From NCBI GenBank assembly GCA_944474755.1, contig OX104124.1, forward strand, positions 26,076,452 to 26,140,451: a stretch of 64,000 nt of DNA, given 5' to 3'. Below the pieces are notes generated by a model. That model was not told where the DNA came from. It made no database searches and saw only the letters and a program-made list of their open reading frames with translations. The DNA is from Limnoperna fortunei. Taxonomy: Eukaryota > Mollusca > Bivalvia > Mytilida > Modiolidae. The translations under genes and the position numbers were made by a program. Within the stretch, counting starts at the first letter, position 1, and each line of letters starts with the position of its first letter. Below are positions 14,401 through 28,000 of this stretch, piece by piece.

Positions 14401-17400
14401 TTGTACAGTTTATTGACTGTTTCTTTATTCAGTTTTGTACAGTTTATTGACTGGTTCTTTATTGAGTTTTGTACAGTTTATTGACTGGTTCTTTGTTCAG
14501 TTTTGTACAGTTTATTGACTGGTTCTTAATTCAGTTTTGTAAAGTTTATTGACTGGTTTTTTATTCAGTTTTGTACAGTTTATTGACTGGTTCTTTATTT
14601 AGTTTTGTACAGTTTATTGACTGTTTCTTTTTTTAGTTTTGTACAGTTTATTGACTGTTTCTTTATTTAGTTTTGTACAGTTTATTGTCTGGTTCTTTAT
14701 TCAGTTTTTTACAGTTTATTGACTGGTTCTTTATTGAGTTTTGTACAGTTTATTGACTGTTTCTTTATTGAGTTTTGTACAGTTTATTGACTGGTTCTTT
14801 ATTCAGTTTGGTACAGTTTATTGACTGGTTCTTTATTGAGATTTGTACAGTTTATTGACTGGGTCTTTATTGAGTTTTGTACAGTTTATTGACTGTTTCT
14901 TTATTGAGTTTTGTATAGTTTATTGACTGATTCTTTATTGAGTTTTGTACAGATTTTTGACTGTTGCTTTATTGAGTTTGTACAGTTTTTTGACTGGTTC
15001 TTTATTAAGTTTTCTACAGTTTATTGACTGTTTCTTTATTGAGTTTTGTACAGTTTTTTGACTGGTTCTTTATTTAGCTTTGTACAGTTTATTGACTGTT
15101 TCTTTATTTAGTTTTGTACAGTTTATTGACTGGTTCTTTATTGAGTTTTGTACAGTTTATTGACTGGTTCTTTATTGAGTTTGTACAGTTTATTGACTGG
15201 TTCTTTATTGAGTTTTGTACAGTTTATTGACTGTTTCTTTATTGAGTTTTGTATAGTTTATTGACTGATTCTTTATTGAGTTTTGTACAGTTTTTTGACT
15301 GTTGCTTTATTGAGTTTTGTACAGTTTTTTGACTGGTTCTTTATTAAGTTTTGTACAGTTTATTGACTGTTTCTTTATTCAGTTTTGTACAGTTTATTGA
15401 CTGTTTCTTTATTTAGTTTTGTACAGTTTGTTGACTTGTTCTTTATTTAGTTTTGTACAGTTTATTGACTGGTACTTTATTCAGTTTTGTACAGTTTATT
15501 GACTGGTTCTTTATTCAGTTTTGTACAGTTTTTTGACTGGTTCTTTATTGAGTTTTGTACAGTTTATTGACTGGTTCTTTGTTCAGTTTTGTACAGGTTA
15601 TTGACTGGTTCTTAATTCAGTTTTGTAAAGTTTATTGACTGGTTTTTTATTCAGTTTTGTACAGTTTATTGACTGGTTCTTTATTTAGTTTTGTTCAGTT
15701 TATTGACTGTTTCTTTATTTAGTTTTGTACAGTTTATTGACTGGTTCTTTATTGAGTTTTGTACAGTTTATTGACTGGTTCTTTATTGAGTTTTGTACAG
15801 TTTATTGACTGGTTCTTTATTCAGTTTTGTACAGTTTATTGACTGGTTCTTTATTGAGTTTTGTACAGTTTATTGACTGTTTCTTTATTGAGTTTTGTAT
15901 AGTTTATTGACTGATTCTTTATTGAGTTTTGTACAGTTTTTTGACTGTTGCTTTATTGAGTTTTGTACAGTTTTTTGACTGGTTCTTTATTGAGTTTTGT
16001 ACAGTTTATTGACTGTTTCTTTATTCAGTTTTGTACACTTTATTGACTGTTTCTTTATTTAGTTTTGTACAGTTTATTGACTTGTTCTTTATTTAGTTTT
16101 GTACAGTTTATTGACTGGTTCTTTATTCAGTTTGTACAGTTTATTGACTGGTTCTTTTTTTAGTTTTGTACAGTTTATTGACTGTTTCTTTTTTAGTTTT
16201 GTACAGTTTATTGACTGGTTCTTTATTTAGCTTTGTACAGTTTATTGACTGGTTCTTTATTTAGTTTTGTACAGTTTATTGACTGGTTCTTTATTGAGTT
16301 TTGAACAGTTTATTGACTGGTTCTTTATTGAGTTTGTACAGTTTATTGACTGGTTCTTTATTGCGTTTTGTACAGTTTATTGACTGTTTCTTTATTGAGT
16401 TTTGTATAGTTTATTGACTGATTCTTTATTTTGTTTTGTACAGTTTTTTGACTGTTGCTTTATTGAGTTTTCTACAGTTTATTGACTTGTTCTTTATTTA
16501 GTTTTGTACAGTTTATTGACTGGTTCTTTATTCAGTTTTGTACAGTTTATTGACTGATTCTTTATTTTGTTTTGTACAGTTTTTGACTGTTGCTTTATTG
16601 AGTTTTGTACAGTTTATTGACTTGTTCTTTATTTAGTTTTGTACAGTTTATTGACTGGTTCTTTATTCAGTTTTGTACAGTTTATTGACTGGTTCTTTAT
16701 TCAGTTTTGTACAGTTTTTTTGACTGGTTCTTTATTGAGTTTTGTACAGTTTATTGACTGGTTCTTTGTTCAGTTTTGTACATTTTATTGACTGGTTCTT
16801 AATTCAGTTTTGTAAAGTTTATTGACTGGTTTTTTATTCAGTTTTGTACAGTTTATTGACTGGTTCTTTATTTAGTTTTGTACAGTTTATTGACTGTTTC
16901 TTTATTTAGTTTTGTACAGTTTATTGACTGGTTCTTTATTCAGTTTTGTACAGTTTATTGACTGGTTCTTTATTGAGTTTTGTACAGTTTATTGACTGTT
17001 TCTTTATTGAGTTTTGTACAGTTTATTGACTGGTTCTTTATTCAGTTTTGTACAGTTTATTGACTGGTTCTTTATTGAGATTTGTACAGTTTATTGACTG
17101 GTTCTTTATTGAGTTTTGTACAGTTTATTGACTGTTTCTTTATTGAGTTTTGTATAGTTTATTGACTGATTCTTTATTGAGTTTTGTACAGATTTTTGAC
17201 TGTTGCTTTATTGAATTTTGTACAGTTTTTTGACTGGTTCTTTATTGATATTTCTACAGTTTATTGACTGCTTCTTTATTGAGTTTTGTACAGTTTATTG
17301 ACTGGTTCTTTATTGAGTTTGTGTACAATTTATTGACTGGTTCTTTATATAGTTTTGTACAGTTTATTGACTGTTTCTTTATTGAGTTTTCTACAGTTTA

Positions 17401-20400
17401 TTTACTGGTTCTTTTTACAGTTTTGTACAGGTTATTTCCTGGTTCTTTATTGAGTTTTGTACAGTTTATTGACTGCTTCTTTATTGAGTTTTGTACAGTT
17501 TATTGACTGGTTCTTTATTCAGTTTTGTACAGTTTTTTGACTGGTTCTTTATTGAGTTTTGTACAGTTTATTGACTGGTTCTTTGTTCAGTTTTGTACCG
17601 TTTATTGACTGGTTCTTAATTCAGTTTTGTAAAGTTTTTTGACTGGTTTTTAATTCAGTTTTGTACAGTTTATTGACTGGTTCTTTATTTAGTTTTGTAC
17701 AGTTTATTGACTGTTTCTTTATTTAGTTTTGTACAGTTTATTGACTGGTTCTTTATTCAGTTTTTTACAGTTTATTGACTGGTTCTTTATTGAGTTTTGT
17801 ACAGTTTATTGACTGTTTCTTTATTTAGTTTTGTACAGTTTATTGACTGGTTCTTTATTCAGTTTTGTACAGTTTATTGACTGGTTCTTTATTGAGATTT
17901 GTACAGTTTATTGACTGGTTCTTTATTGAGTTTTGTACAGTTTATTGACTGTTTCTTTATTGAGTTTTGTATAGTTTATTGACTGATTCTTTATTGAGTT
18001 TTGTACAGATTTTTGACTGTTGCTTTATTGAGTTTTGTACAGTTTTTTGACTGGTTCTTTATTAAGTTTTCTACAGTTTATTGACTGTTTCTTTATTGAG
18101 TTTTGTACAGTTTTTTGACTGGTTCTTTATTTAGCTTTGTACAGTTTATTGACTGGTTCTTTATTTAGTTTTGTACAGTTTATTGACTGGTTCTTTATTG
18201 AGTTTTGTACAGTTTATTGACTGGTTCTTTATTGAGTTTGTACAGTTTATTGAATGGTTCTTTATTGAGTTTTGTACAGTTTATTGACTGTTTCTTTATT
18301 GAGTTTTGTATAGTTTATTGACTGATTCTTTATTGAGTTTTGTACAGTTTTTTGACTGTTGCTTTATTGAGTTTTGTACAGTTTTTTGACTGGTTCTTTA
18401 TTGAGTTTTGTACAGTTTATTGACTGTTTCTTTATTCAGTTTTGTACAGTTTATTGACTGTTTCTTTATTTAGTTTTGTACAGTTTATTGACTGGTTCTT
18501 TATTTAGTTTTGTACAGTTTATTGACTGGTTCTTTATTCAGTTTTGTACAGTTTATTGACTGGTTCTTTATTCAGTTTTTTACAGTTTTTTGACTGGTTC
18601 TTTATTGAGTTTTGTACAGTTTATTGACTGGTTCTTTGTTCAGTTTTGTACAGTTTATTGACTGGTTCTTAATTCAGTTTTGTAAAGTTTATTGACTGGT
18701 TTTTTATTCAGTTTTGTACAGTTTATTGACTGGTTCTTTATTTAGTTTTGTACAGTTTATTGACTGTTTCTTTATTTAGTTTTGTACAGTTTATTGACTG
18801 GTTCTTTATTTAGTTTTGTACAGTTTATTGACTGGTTCTTTATTGAGTTTTGTACAGTTTATTGACTGTTTCTTTATTGAGTTTTGTACAGTTTATTGAC
18901 TGATTCTTTATTCAGTTTTGTACAGTTTATTGACTGGTTCTTTATTGAGATTTGTACAGTTTATTGACTGGTTCTTTATTGAGTTTTGTACAGTTTATTG
19001 ACTGTTTCTTTATTGAGTTTTGTATAGTTTATTGACTGATTCTTCATTGAGTTTTGTACAGATTTTTGACTGTTGCTTTATTGAGTTTTGTACAGTTTTT
19101 TGACTTGTTCTTTATTGAGTTTTCTACAGTTTATTGACTGTTTCTTTATTGAGTTTTGTACAGTTTATTGACTGGTTCTTTATTGAGTTTTGTACAGTTT
19201 ATTGACTGGTTCTTTATTGAGTTTTGTACAGTTTATTGACTGGTTCTTTATTGAGTTTTGTACAGTTTATTGACTGGTTCTTTATTGAGTTGTGTACAGT
19301 TTATTGACTGTTTCTTTATTGAGTTTTGTATAGTTTATTGACTGATTCTTTATTGAGTTTTGTATAGTTTTTTGACTGTTGCTTTATTGAGTTTTGTACA
19401 GTTTTTTGACTGGTTCTTTATTGAGTTTTGTACAGTTTATTGACTGTTTCTTTATTCAGTTTTGTACACTTTATTGACTGTTTCTTTATTTAGTTTTGTA
19501 CAGTTTATTGACTTGTTCTTTATTTAGTTTTGTACAGTTTATTGACTGGTTCTTTATTCAGTTTTGTACAGTTTATTGACTGGTTCTTTTTTTAGTTTTG
19601 TACAGTTTATTGACTGTTTCTTTTTTTAGTTTTGTACAGTTTATTGACTGGTTCTTTATTGAGTTTTGTTCAGTTTATTGACTGGTTCTTTATTGAGTTT
19701 TGTACAGTTTATTGACTTTCTTTATTGAGTTTTGTGTTTTGTATAGTTTATTGACTGATTCTTTATTGAGTTTTGTACAGATTTTTGACTGTTGCTTTAT
19801 TGAGTTTTGTACAGTTTTTTGACTGGTTCTTTATTGAGTTTTGTACAGTTTATTGACTGCTTCTTTATTGAGTTTTGTACAGTTTATTGACTGGTTCTTT
19901 ATTGAGTTTGTGTACAATTTATTGACTGGTTCTTTATATAGTTTTGTACAGTTTATTGACTGTTTCTTTATTGAGTTTTCTACAGTTTATTTACTGGTTC
20001 TTTATTCAGTTTTGTACAGTTTATTTCCTGGTTCTTTATTGAGTTTTGTACAGTTTATTGACTGGTTCTTTATTGAGTTTTGTACAGTTTATTGACTGGT
20101 TCTTTATTCAGTTTTGTACAGTTTATTGACTGGTTCTTTATTGAGATTTGTACAGTTTATTGACTGGTTCTTTATTGAGTTTTGTACAGTTTATTGACTG
20201 GTTCTTTATTGAGTTTTGTATAGTTTATTGACTGGTTCTTTATTCAGTTTGTACAGTTTATTGACTGGTTCTTTATTGAGATTTGTACAGTTTATTGACT
20301 GATTCTTTATTGAGTTTTGTACAGTTTTTTGAATGTTGCTTTATTGAGTTTTGTACAGTTTTTTGACTGGTTCTTTATTGAGTTTGGTACAGTTTATTGA

Positions 20401-23400
20401 CTGTTTCTTTATTCAGTTTTGTACACTTTATTGACTGTTTCTTTATTTAGTTTTGTACAGTTTATTGACTTGTTCTTTATTTAGTTTTGTACAGTTTTTT
20501 GACTGGTTCTTTATTCAGTTTGTACAGTTTATTGACTGGTTCTTTTTTTAGTTTTGTACAGTTATTGACTGTTTCTTTTTTAGTTTTGTACAGTTTATTG
20601 ACTGGTTCTTTATTTAGCTTTGTACAGTTTATTGACTGGTTCTTTATTTAGTTTTGTACAGTTTATTGACTGGTTCTTTATTGAGTTTTGAACAGTTTAT
20701 TGACTGGTTCTTTATTGAGTTTGTACAGTTTATTAACTGGTTCTTTATTGCGTTTTGTACAGTTTATTGACTGTTTCTTTATTGAGTTTTGTATAGTTTA
20801 TTGACTGATTCTTTATTTTGTTTTGTACAGTTTTTTGACTGTTGCTTTATTGAGTTTTGTACAGTTTATTGACTTGTTCTTTATTTAGTTTTATACAGTT
20901 TATTGACTGGTTCTTTATTCAGTTTTGTACAGTTTATTGACTGATTCTTTATTTTGTTTTGTACAGTTTTTTGACTGTTGCTTTATTGAGTTTTGTACAG
21001 TTTATTGACTTGTTCTTTATTTAGTTTTGTACAGTTTATTGACTGGTTCTTTATTCAGTTTTGTACAGTTTATTGACTGGTTCTTTATTCAGTTTTGTAC
21101 AGTTTTTTTGACTGGTTCTTTATTGAGTTTTGTACAGTTTATTGACTGGTTCTTTGTTCAGTTTTGTACATTTTATTGACTGGTTCTTAATTCAGTTTTG
21201 TAAAGTTTATTGACTGGTTGTTTATTCAGTTTTGTACAGTTTATTGACTGGTTCTTTATTTAGTTTTGTACAGTTTATTGACTGTTTCTTTATTTAGTTT
21301 TGTACAGTTTATTGACTGGTTCTTTATTGAGTTTTGTACAGTTTATTGACTGGTTCTTTATTGAGTTTTGTACAGTTTATTGACTGGTTCTTTATTGAGT
21401 TTTGTACAGTTTATTGACTGGTTCTTTATTCAGTTTTGTACAGTTTATTGACTGGATCTTTATTGAGATTTGTACAGTTTATTGACTGGTTCTTTATTGA
21501 GTTTTGTACAGTTTATTGACTGGTTCTTTATTGAGTTTTGTATAGTTTATTGACTGATTCTTTATTGAGTTTTGTACAGATTTTTGACTGTTGCTTTATT
21601 GAGTTTTGTACAGTTTTTTGACTGGTTCTTTATTGAGTTTTCTACAGTTTATTGACTGCCTCTTTATTGAGTTTTGTACAGTTTATTGACTGGTTCTTTA
21701 TTGAGTTTGTGTACACTTTATTGACTGGTTCTTTATATAGTTTTGTACAGTTTATTGACTGTTTCTTTATTGAGTTTTCTACAGTTTATTTACTGGTTCT
21801 TTTTACAGTTTTGTACAGGTTATTTCCTGGTTCTTTATTGAGTTTTGTACAGTTTATTGACTGGTTCTTTATTGAGTTTTGTACAGTTTATTGACTGGTT
21901 CTTTATTCAGTTTTGTACAGTTTTTTGACTGGTTCTTTATTGAGTTTTGTACAGTTTATTGACTGGTTCCTTGTTCAGTTTTGTACCGTTTATTGACTGG
22001 TTCTTAATTCAGTTTTGTAAAGTTTATTGACTGGTTTTTAATTCAGTTTTGTACAGTTTATTGACTGGTTCTTTATTTAGTTTTGTACAGTTTATTGACT
22101 GTTTCTTTATTTAGTTTTGTACAGTTTATTGACTGGTTCTTTATTCAGTTTTTTACAGTTTATTGACTGGTTCTTTATTGAGTTTTGTACAGTTTATTGG
22201 CTGTTTCTTTATTGAGTTTTGTACAGTTTATTGACTGGTTCTTTATTCAGTTTTGTACAGTTTATTGACTGGTTCTTTATTGAGTTTTGTACAGTTTATT
22301 GACTGGTTCTTTATTGAGTTTTGTACAGTTTATTGACTGTTTCTTTATTGAGTTTTGTATAGTTTATTGACTGATTCTTTATTGAGTTTTGTACAGATTT
22401 TTGACTGTTGCTTTATTGAGTTTTGTTCAGTTTTTTGACTGGTTCTTTATTAAGTTTTCTACAGTTTATTGACTGTTTCTTTATTGAGTTTTGTACAGTT
22501 TTTTGACTGGTTCTTTATTTAGCTTTGTACAGTTTATTGACTGGTTCTTTATTTAGTTTTGTACAGTTTTATTGACTGGTTCTTTATTGAGTTTTGTACA
22601 GTTTATTGACTGGTTCTTTATTGAGTTTGTACAGTTTATTGACTGGTTCTTTATTGAGTTTTGTACAGTTTATTGACTGTTTCTTCATTGAGTTTTGTAT
22701 AGTTTATTGACTGATTCTTTATTGAGTTTTGTACAGTTTTTTGACTGTTGCTTTATTGAGTTTTGTACAGTTTTTTGACTGGTTCTTTATTGAGTTTTGT
22801 ACAGTTTATTGACTGTTTCTTTATTCAGTTTTGTACAGTTTATTGACTGGTTCTTTATTGAGTTTTGTACAGTTTATTGACTGGTTCTTTGTTCAGTTTT
22901 GTACAGTTTATTGACTGGTTCTTAATTCAGTTTTGTAAAGTTTATTGACTGGTTTTTTATTCAGTTTTGTACAGTTTATTGACTGGTTCTTTATTTAGTT
23001 TTGTACAGTTTATTGACTGTTTCTTTATTTAGTTTTGTACAGTTTATTGACTGGTTCTTTATTGAGTTTTGTACAGTTTATTGACTGGTTCTTTATTGAG
23101 TTTTGTACAGATTTTTGACTGTTGCTTTATTGAGTTTTGTACAGTTTTTTGACTGGTTCTTTATTAAGTTTTCTACAGTTTATTGACTGTTTCTTTATTG
23201 AGTTTTGTACAGTTTTTTGACTGGTTCTTTATTTAGCTTTGTACAGTTTATTGACTGGTTCTTTATTTAGTTTTGTACAGTTTATTGACTGGTTCTTTAT
23301 TGAGTTTTGTACAGTTTATTGACTGGTTCTTTATTGAGTTTGTACAGTTTATTGACTGGTTCTTTATTGAGTTTTGTACAGTTTATTGACTGTTTCTTTA

Positions 23401-24000
23401 TTGAGTTTTGTATAGTTTATTGACTGATTCTTTATTGAGTTTTGTACAGTTTTTTGACTGTTGCTTTATTGAGTTTTGTACAGTTTTTTGACTGGTTCTT
23501 TATTGAGTTTTGTACAGTTTATTGACTGTTTCTTTATTCAGTTTTGTACAGTTTATTGACTGGTTCTTTATTGAGTTTTGTACAGTTTATTGACTGGTTC
23601 TTTGTTCAGTTTTGTACAGTTTATTGACTGGTTCTTAATTCAGTTTTGTAAAGTTTATTGACTGGTTTTTTATTCAGTTTTGTACAGTTTATTGACTGGT
23701 TCTTTATTTAGTTTTGTACAGTTTATTGACTGTTTCTTTATTTAGTTTTGTACAGTTTATTGACTGGTTCTTTATTTAGTTTTGTACAGTTTATTGACTG
23801 GTTCTTTATTGAGTTTTGTACAGTTTATTGACTGTTTCTTTATTGAGTTTTGTACAGTTTATTGACTGGTTCTTTATTCAGTTTTGTGAAGTTTATTGAC
23901 TGGTTCTTTATTGAGATTTGTACAGTTTATTGACTGGTTCTTTATTGAGTTTTGTACAGTTTATTGACTGTTTCTTTATTGAGTTTTGTATAGTTTATTG
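5450..24000 (+). repeat. Long-period higher-order repeat, about 9.2-9.35 kb
   Basis: Sequence from about 5.45 to 11.4 kb recurs from about 14.64 to 20.7 kb. The offset moves only by one or two monomers: 9,186 bp at the GTCTGG monomer (5,501 and 14,687), 9,219 near 7.2-8.1 kb, 9,287 at GAATGG (8,965 and 18,252), 9,355 at GATTCTTC (9,681 and 19,036) and 9,321 at the GTGTTTTG insertion variant (near 10,410 and 19,731). The step sizes (33, 68, 68, -34) show gain and loss of whole monomers. Beyond 12 kb the offset falls to about 8.4 kb because the 958-bp duplication is absent from the second copy. Outer boundaries are approximate. Confidence 0.75.
10015..11935 (+). repeat. 958-bp tandem duplication
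   Basis: About 10,015-10,975 and 10,975-11,935 match at a constant 958-bp offset. Each copy contains the shortened monomer GACTTTCTTTATTG followed by the GTGTTTTGTATAG insertion variant (10,393 and 11,351) and the GACTGCTTC monomer. A third partial copy appears to start near 11,937, with GACTGTGTCTTTATTCAG at 11,078 and again at 12,003. The paralogous block near 19.3-20.3 kb has a single copy. Confidence 0.8.
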
Positions 24001-25299
24001 ACTGATTCTTCATTGAGTTTTGTACAGATTTTTGACTGTTGCTTTATTGAGTTTTGTACAGTTTTTTGACTTGTTCTTTATTGAGTTTTCTACAGTTTAT
24101 TGACTGTTTCTTTATTGAGTTTTGTACAGTTTATTGACTGGTTCTTTATTTAGTTTTGTACAGTTTATTGACTGGTTCTTTATTGAGTTTTGTACAGTAT
24201 ATTGACTGGTTCTTTATTGAGTTTTGTACAGTTTATTGACTGGTTCTTTATTGAGTTTTGTACAGTTTATTGACTGGTTCTTTATTGAGTTGTGTACAGT
24301 TTATTGACTGTTTCTTTATTGAGTTTTGTATAGTTTATTGACTGATTCTTTATTGAGTTTTGTATAGTTTTTTGACTGTTGCTTTATTGAGTTTTGTACA
24401 GTTTTTTGACTGGTTCTTTATTGAGTTTTGTACAGTTTATTGACTGTTTCTTTATTCAGTTTTGTACACTTTATTGACTGTTTCTTTATTTAGTTTTGTA
24501 CAGTTTATTGACTTGTTCTTTATTTAGTTTTGTACAGTTTATTGACTGGTTCTTTATTCAGTTTTGTACAGTTTATTGACTGGTTCTTTTTTTAGTTTTG
24601 TACAGTTTATTGACTGTTTCTTTTTTTAGTTTTGTACAGTTTATTGACTGGTTCTTTATTGAGTTTTGTTCAGTTTATTGACTGGTTCTTTATTGAGTTT
24701 TGTACAGTTTATTGACTATTTCTTTATTGAGTTTTGTGTTTTGTATAGTTTATTGACTGATTCTTTATTGAGTTTTGTATTGATTTTTGACTGTTGCTTT
24801 ATTGAGTTTTTTACAGTTTTTTGACTGGTTCTTTATTAAGTTTTCTACAGTTTATTGACTGTTTCTTTATTGAGTTTTGTACAGTTTTTTGACTGGTTCT
24901 TTATTTAGCTTTGTACAGTTTATTGACTGGTTCTTTATTGAGTTTTGTAAAGTTTATTTACTGGTTTTTTATTCAGTTTTGTACAGTTTATTGACTGGTT
25001 CTTTATTTAGTTTTGTACAGTTTATTGACTGTTTCTTTATTTAGTTTTGTACAGTTTATTGACTGGTTCTTTATTGAGTTTTGTACAGTTTATTGACTGG
25101 TTCTTTATTGAGTTTTGTACAGTTTATTGACTGTTTCTTTATTGAGTTTTGTACAGTTTATTGACTGGTTCTTTATTCAGTTTTGTACAGTTTATTGACT
25201 GGTTATTTATTGAGATTTGTACAGTTTATTGACTGGTTCTTTATTGAGTTTTGTACAGTTTATTGACAGTTTCTTTATTGAGTTTTGTATAGTTTATTG

Positions 25300-28000
25300 A
25301 CTGATTCTTTATTGAGTTTTGTACAGATTTTTGACTGTTGCTTTATTGAGTTTTGTACAGTTTTTTGACTGGTTCTTTATTGAGTTTTCTACAGTTTATT
25401 GACTGGTTCTTTATTTAGTTTTGTACAGTTTATTGACTAATTCTTTATTGAGTTTTGTACAGTTTATTGACTGGTTCTTTATTCAGTTTTGAACAGTTTA
25501 TTGACTGTTTCTTTATTGAGTTTTGCACAGTTTATTGACTTGTTTCTTTATTGTGTTTTGTACAGTTTATTGACTGGTTCTTTATTCAGTTTTGTTCAGT
25601 TTATTGACTGGTTTTTTATTGAGTTTTGTACAGTTTATTGACTGTTTCTTTATTTAGTTTTGTACAGTTTATTGACTGGTTCTTTATTGAGTTTTGTACA
25701 GTTTATTGACTGGTTCTTTATTGAGTTTTGTATAGTTTATTGATTGTTTCTTTATTTAGTTTGTGTACAATTTATTTACTGGTTGTTTATTTAGTTTTGT
25801 ACAGTTTATTGACTGTTTGTTTATTGAGTTTTGTACAGTTTATTGACTGGTTCTTTATTGAGTTTGTGTACACTTTATTGACTGGTTCTTTATTGAATTT
25901 TATACAGTTTATTGACTGGTTCTTTATTTAGTTTTGTTCAGTTTATTGACTGGTTCTTTGTTCAGTTATGTACAGTTTATTGACTAGTTCTTTATTGAGT
26001 TTTGTACAGTTTATTGACTGGTTCTTTATTTAGTTTTGTACAGTTTATTGACTGTTTCTTTATTTAGTTTTGTACAGTTTATTGACAGTTTCTTTATTGA
26101 GTTTTGTACAGTTTATTGACTGGTTCTTTATTGAGTTTTGTACAGTTTATTGACTGTTTCTTTATTGAGTTTTGTACAGTTTATTGACTGGTTCTTTATT
26201 GAGTTTTGTACAGTTTATTGACTGGTTCTTTATTGAGTTTTGTACAGTTTATTGACAGTTTCTTTATTGAGTTTTGTATAGTTTATTGACTGATTCTTTA
26301 TTGAAGTTTGTACAGTTTTTTGTCTGTTTTTTTATTGAGTTTTGTACAGTTTTTTGACTGGTTCTTTATTGAGTTTTGTACAGTTTATTGACTGTTTCTT
26401 TATTGAAGTTTTGTACAGTTTATTGACTCTTTCTTTATTTAGTTTTGTACAGTTTATTGACTTGTTCTTTATTTAGTTTTGTACAGTTTATTGACTGGTT
26501 ATTTATTGTGTTATGTACAGTTTATTGACTGGTTCTTTATTGAGTTTTGTACAGTTTATTGACTAATTCTTTAGTGAGTTTTGTACAGTTTATTACTGGT
26601 TCTTTATTCAGTTTTGTACAGTTTATTGACTGGTTATTTATTGTGTTATGTACAGTTTATTGACTGGTTCTTTGTTCAGTTTTGTTCTGTTTATTGACTA
26701 GTTCTTTATTCAGTTTTGTACAGTTTATTGACTGGTTCTTTAATCAGTTTTGTAGTTTATTGACTGGTTCTTTAATCAGTTTTGTACAGTTTATTGACTG
26801 GTTCTTTATTTAGTTTTGTACAGTTTATTGAATGTTTCTACATTGAGTTTTGTACAGTTTTTTGACTGGTTCTTTATTGAGTTTTGTACAGTTTATTGAC
26901 TGTTTCTTTATTGAGTTTTGTACAGTTTATTGACTGGTTCTTTATTCAGTTTTGTACAGTTTATTGACTGGTTCTTTATTTAGTTTTGTACAGTTTATGG
27001 ACTGTTTCTTTATTGAGTTTTATATAGTTTATTGACTGATTCTTTATTGAGTTTTGTACAGTTTATTGACTGTTTCTTTATTTAGTTTTGTACAGTTTAT
27101 TGACTGGTTCTTTATTTAGTTTTGTACAGTTTATTGACTGGTTCTTTATTGAGTTTTGTACAGTTTATTGACTGGTTCTTTATTGAGTTTTGTACAGTTT
27201 ATTGGCTGTTTCTTTATTGAGTTTTGTACAGTTTATTGACTGGTTCTTTGTTCAGCTTTGTTCTGTTTATTGACTGGTTCTTTATTCAGTTTTGTACAGT
27301 TTATTGACTGGTTCTTTATTCAGTTTTGTACAGTTTATTGACTGGTTCTTTATTTAGTTTTGTACAGTTTATTGACTGTTTCTTTATTTAGTTTTGTACT
27401 GTTTATTGACTGTTTCTATATTGAGTTTTGTACAGTTTTTTGACTGGTTCTTTATTGAGTTTTGTACAGTTTATTGACTGTTTCTTTATTTAGTTTTGTA
27501 CAGTTTATTGACTGGTTCTTTCTTTTGTTTTGTACAGTTTATTGACTGGTTCTTTATTGAGTTTTGTACAGTTTTTTGACTGGTTCTTTATTGAGTTTTG
27601 TACAGTTTATTGACTGGTTCTTTATTGAGTTTTTTTCAGTTTATTGACTGGTTCTTTATTGAGTTTTGTACAGTTTATTGACTTATTCTTTATTGAGTTT
27701 TGTACATTTTATTGATTGTTTCTTTATTTAGTTTGTTTACAATTTATTTACTTGTTGTTTATTTAGTTTTGTACAGTTTATTGACTGTTTGTTTATTTAG
27801 TTTTGTACAGTTTATTGACTGTTTCTTTAGTTTTGTACAGTTTATTGACTGTTTTTTATTGAGTTTTGTACAGTTTGTTGACTGGTTCTTTATTGAGTTT
27901 GTGTACAATTTATTGACTGGTTCTTTGTTGAATTTTGTACAGTTTATTGACTGGTTCTTTATTGACTTTTGTACACTTTATTGACTGGTTCTTTATTGAA
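25300..28000 (+). repeat. Second-family satellite block with copies near 47.8-50.3 and 54.4-56.9 kb
   Basis: The 25.3-28.0 kb segment recurs on the other side of the retrotransposon at an offset of 22,506 bp. The TTTTGCACAG monomer is at 25,521 and 48,027, and the run of variants beginning at 25,728 recurs at 48,234 and 54,801. Family-defining variants are TTGTGTTATGTACAG, a monomer reduced to TTTTGTAGTTTATTG (near 26,751), TTCTACATTGAG, and a short unit TTCTTTAGTTTTGTACAG (near 27,821). Confidence 0.75.
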
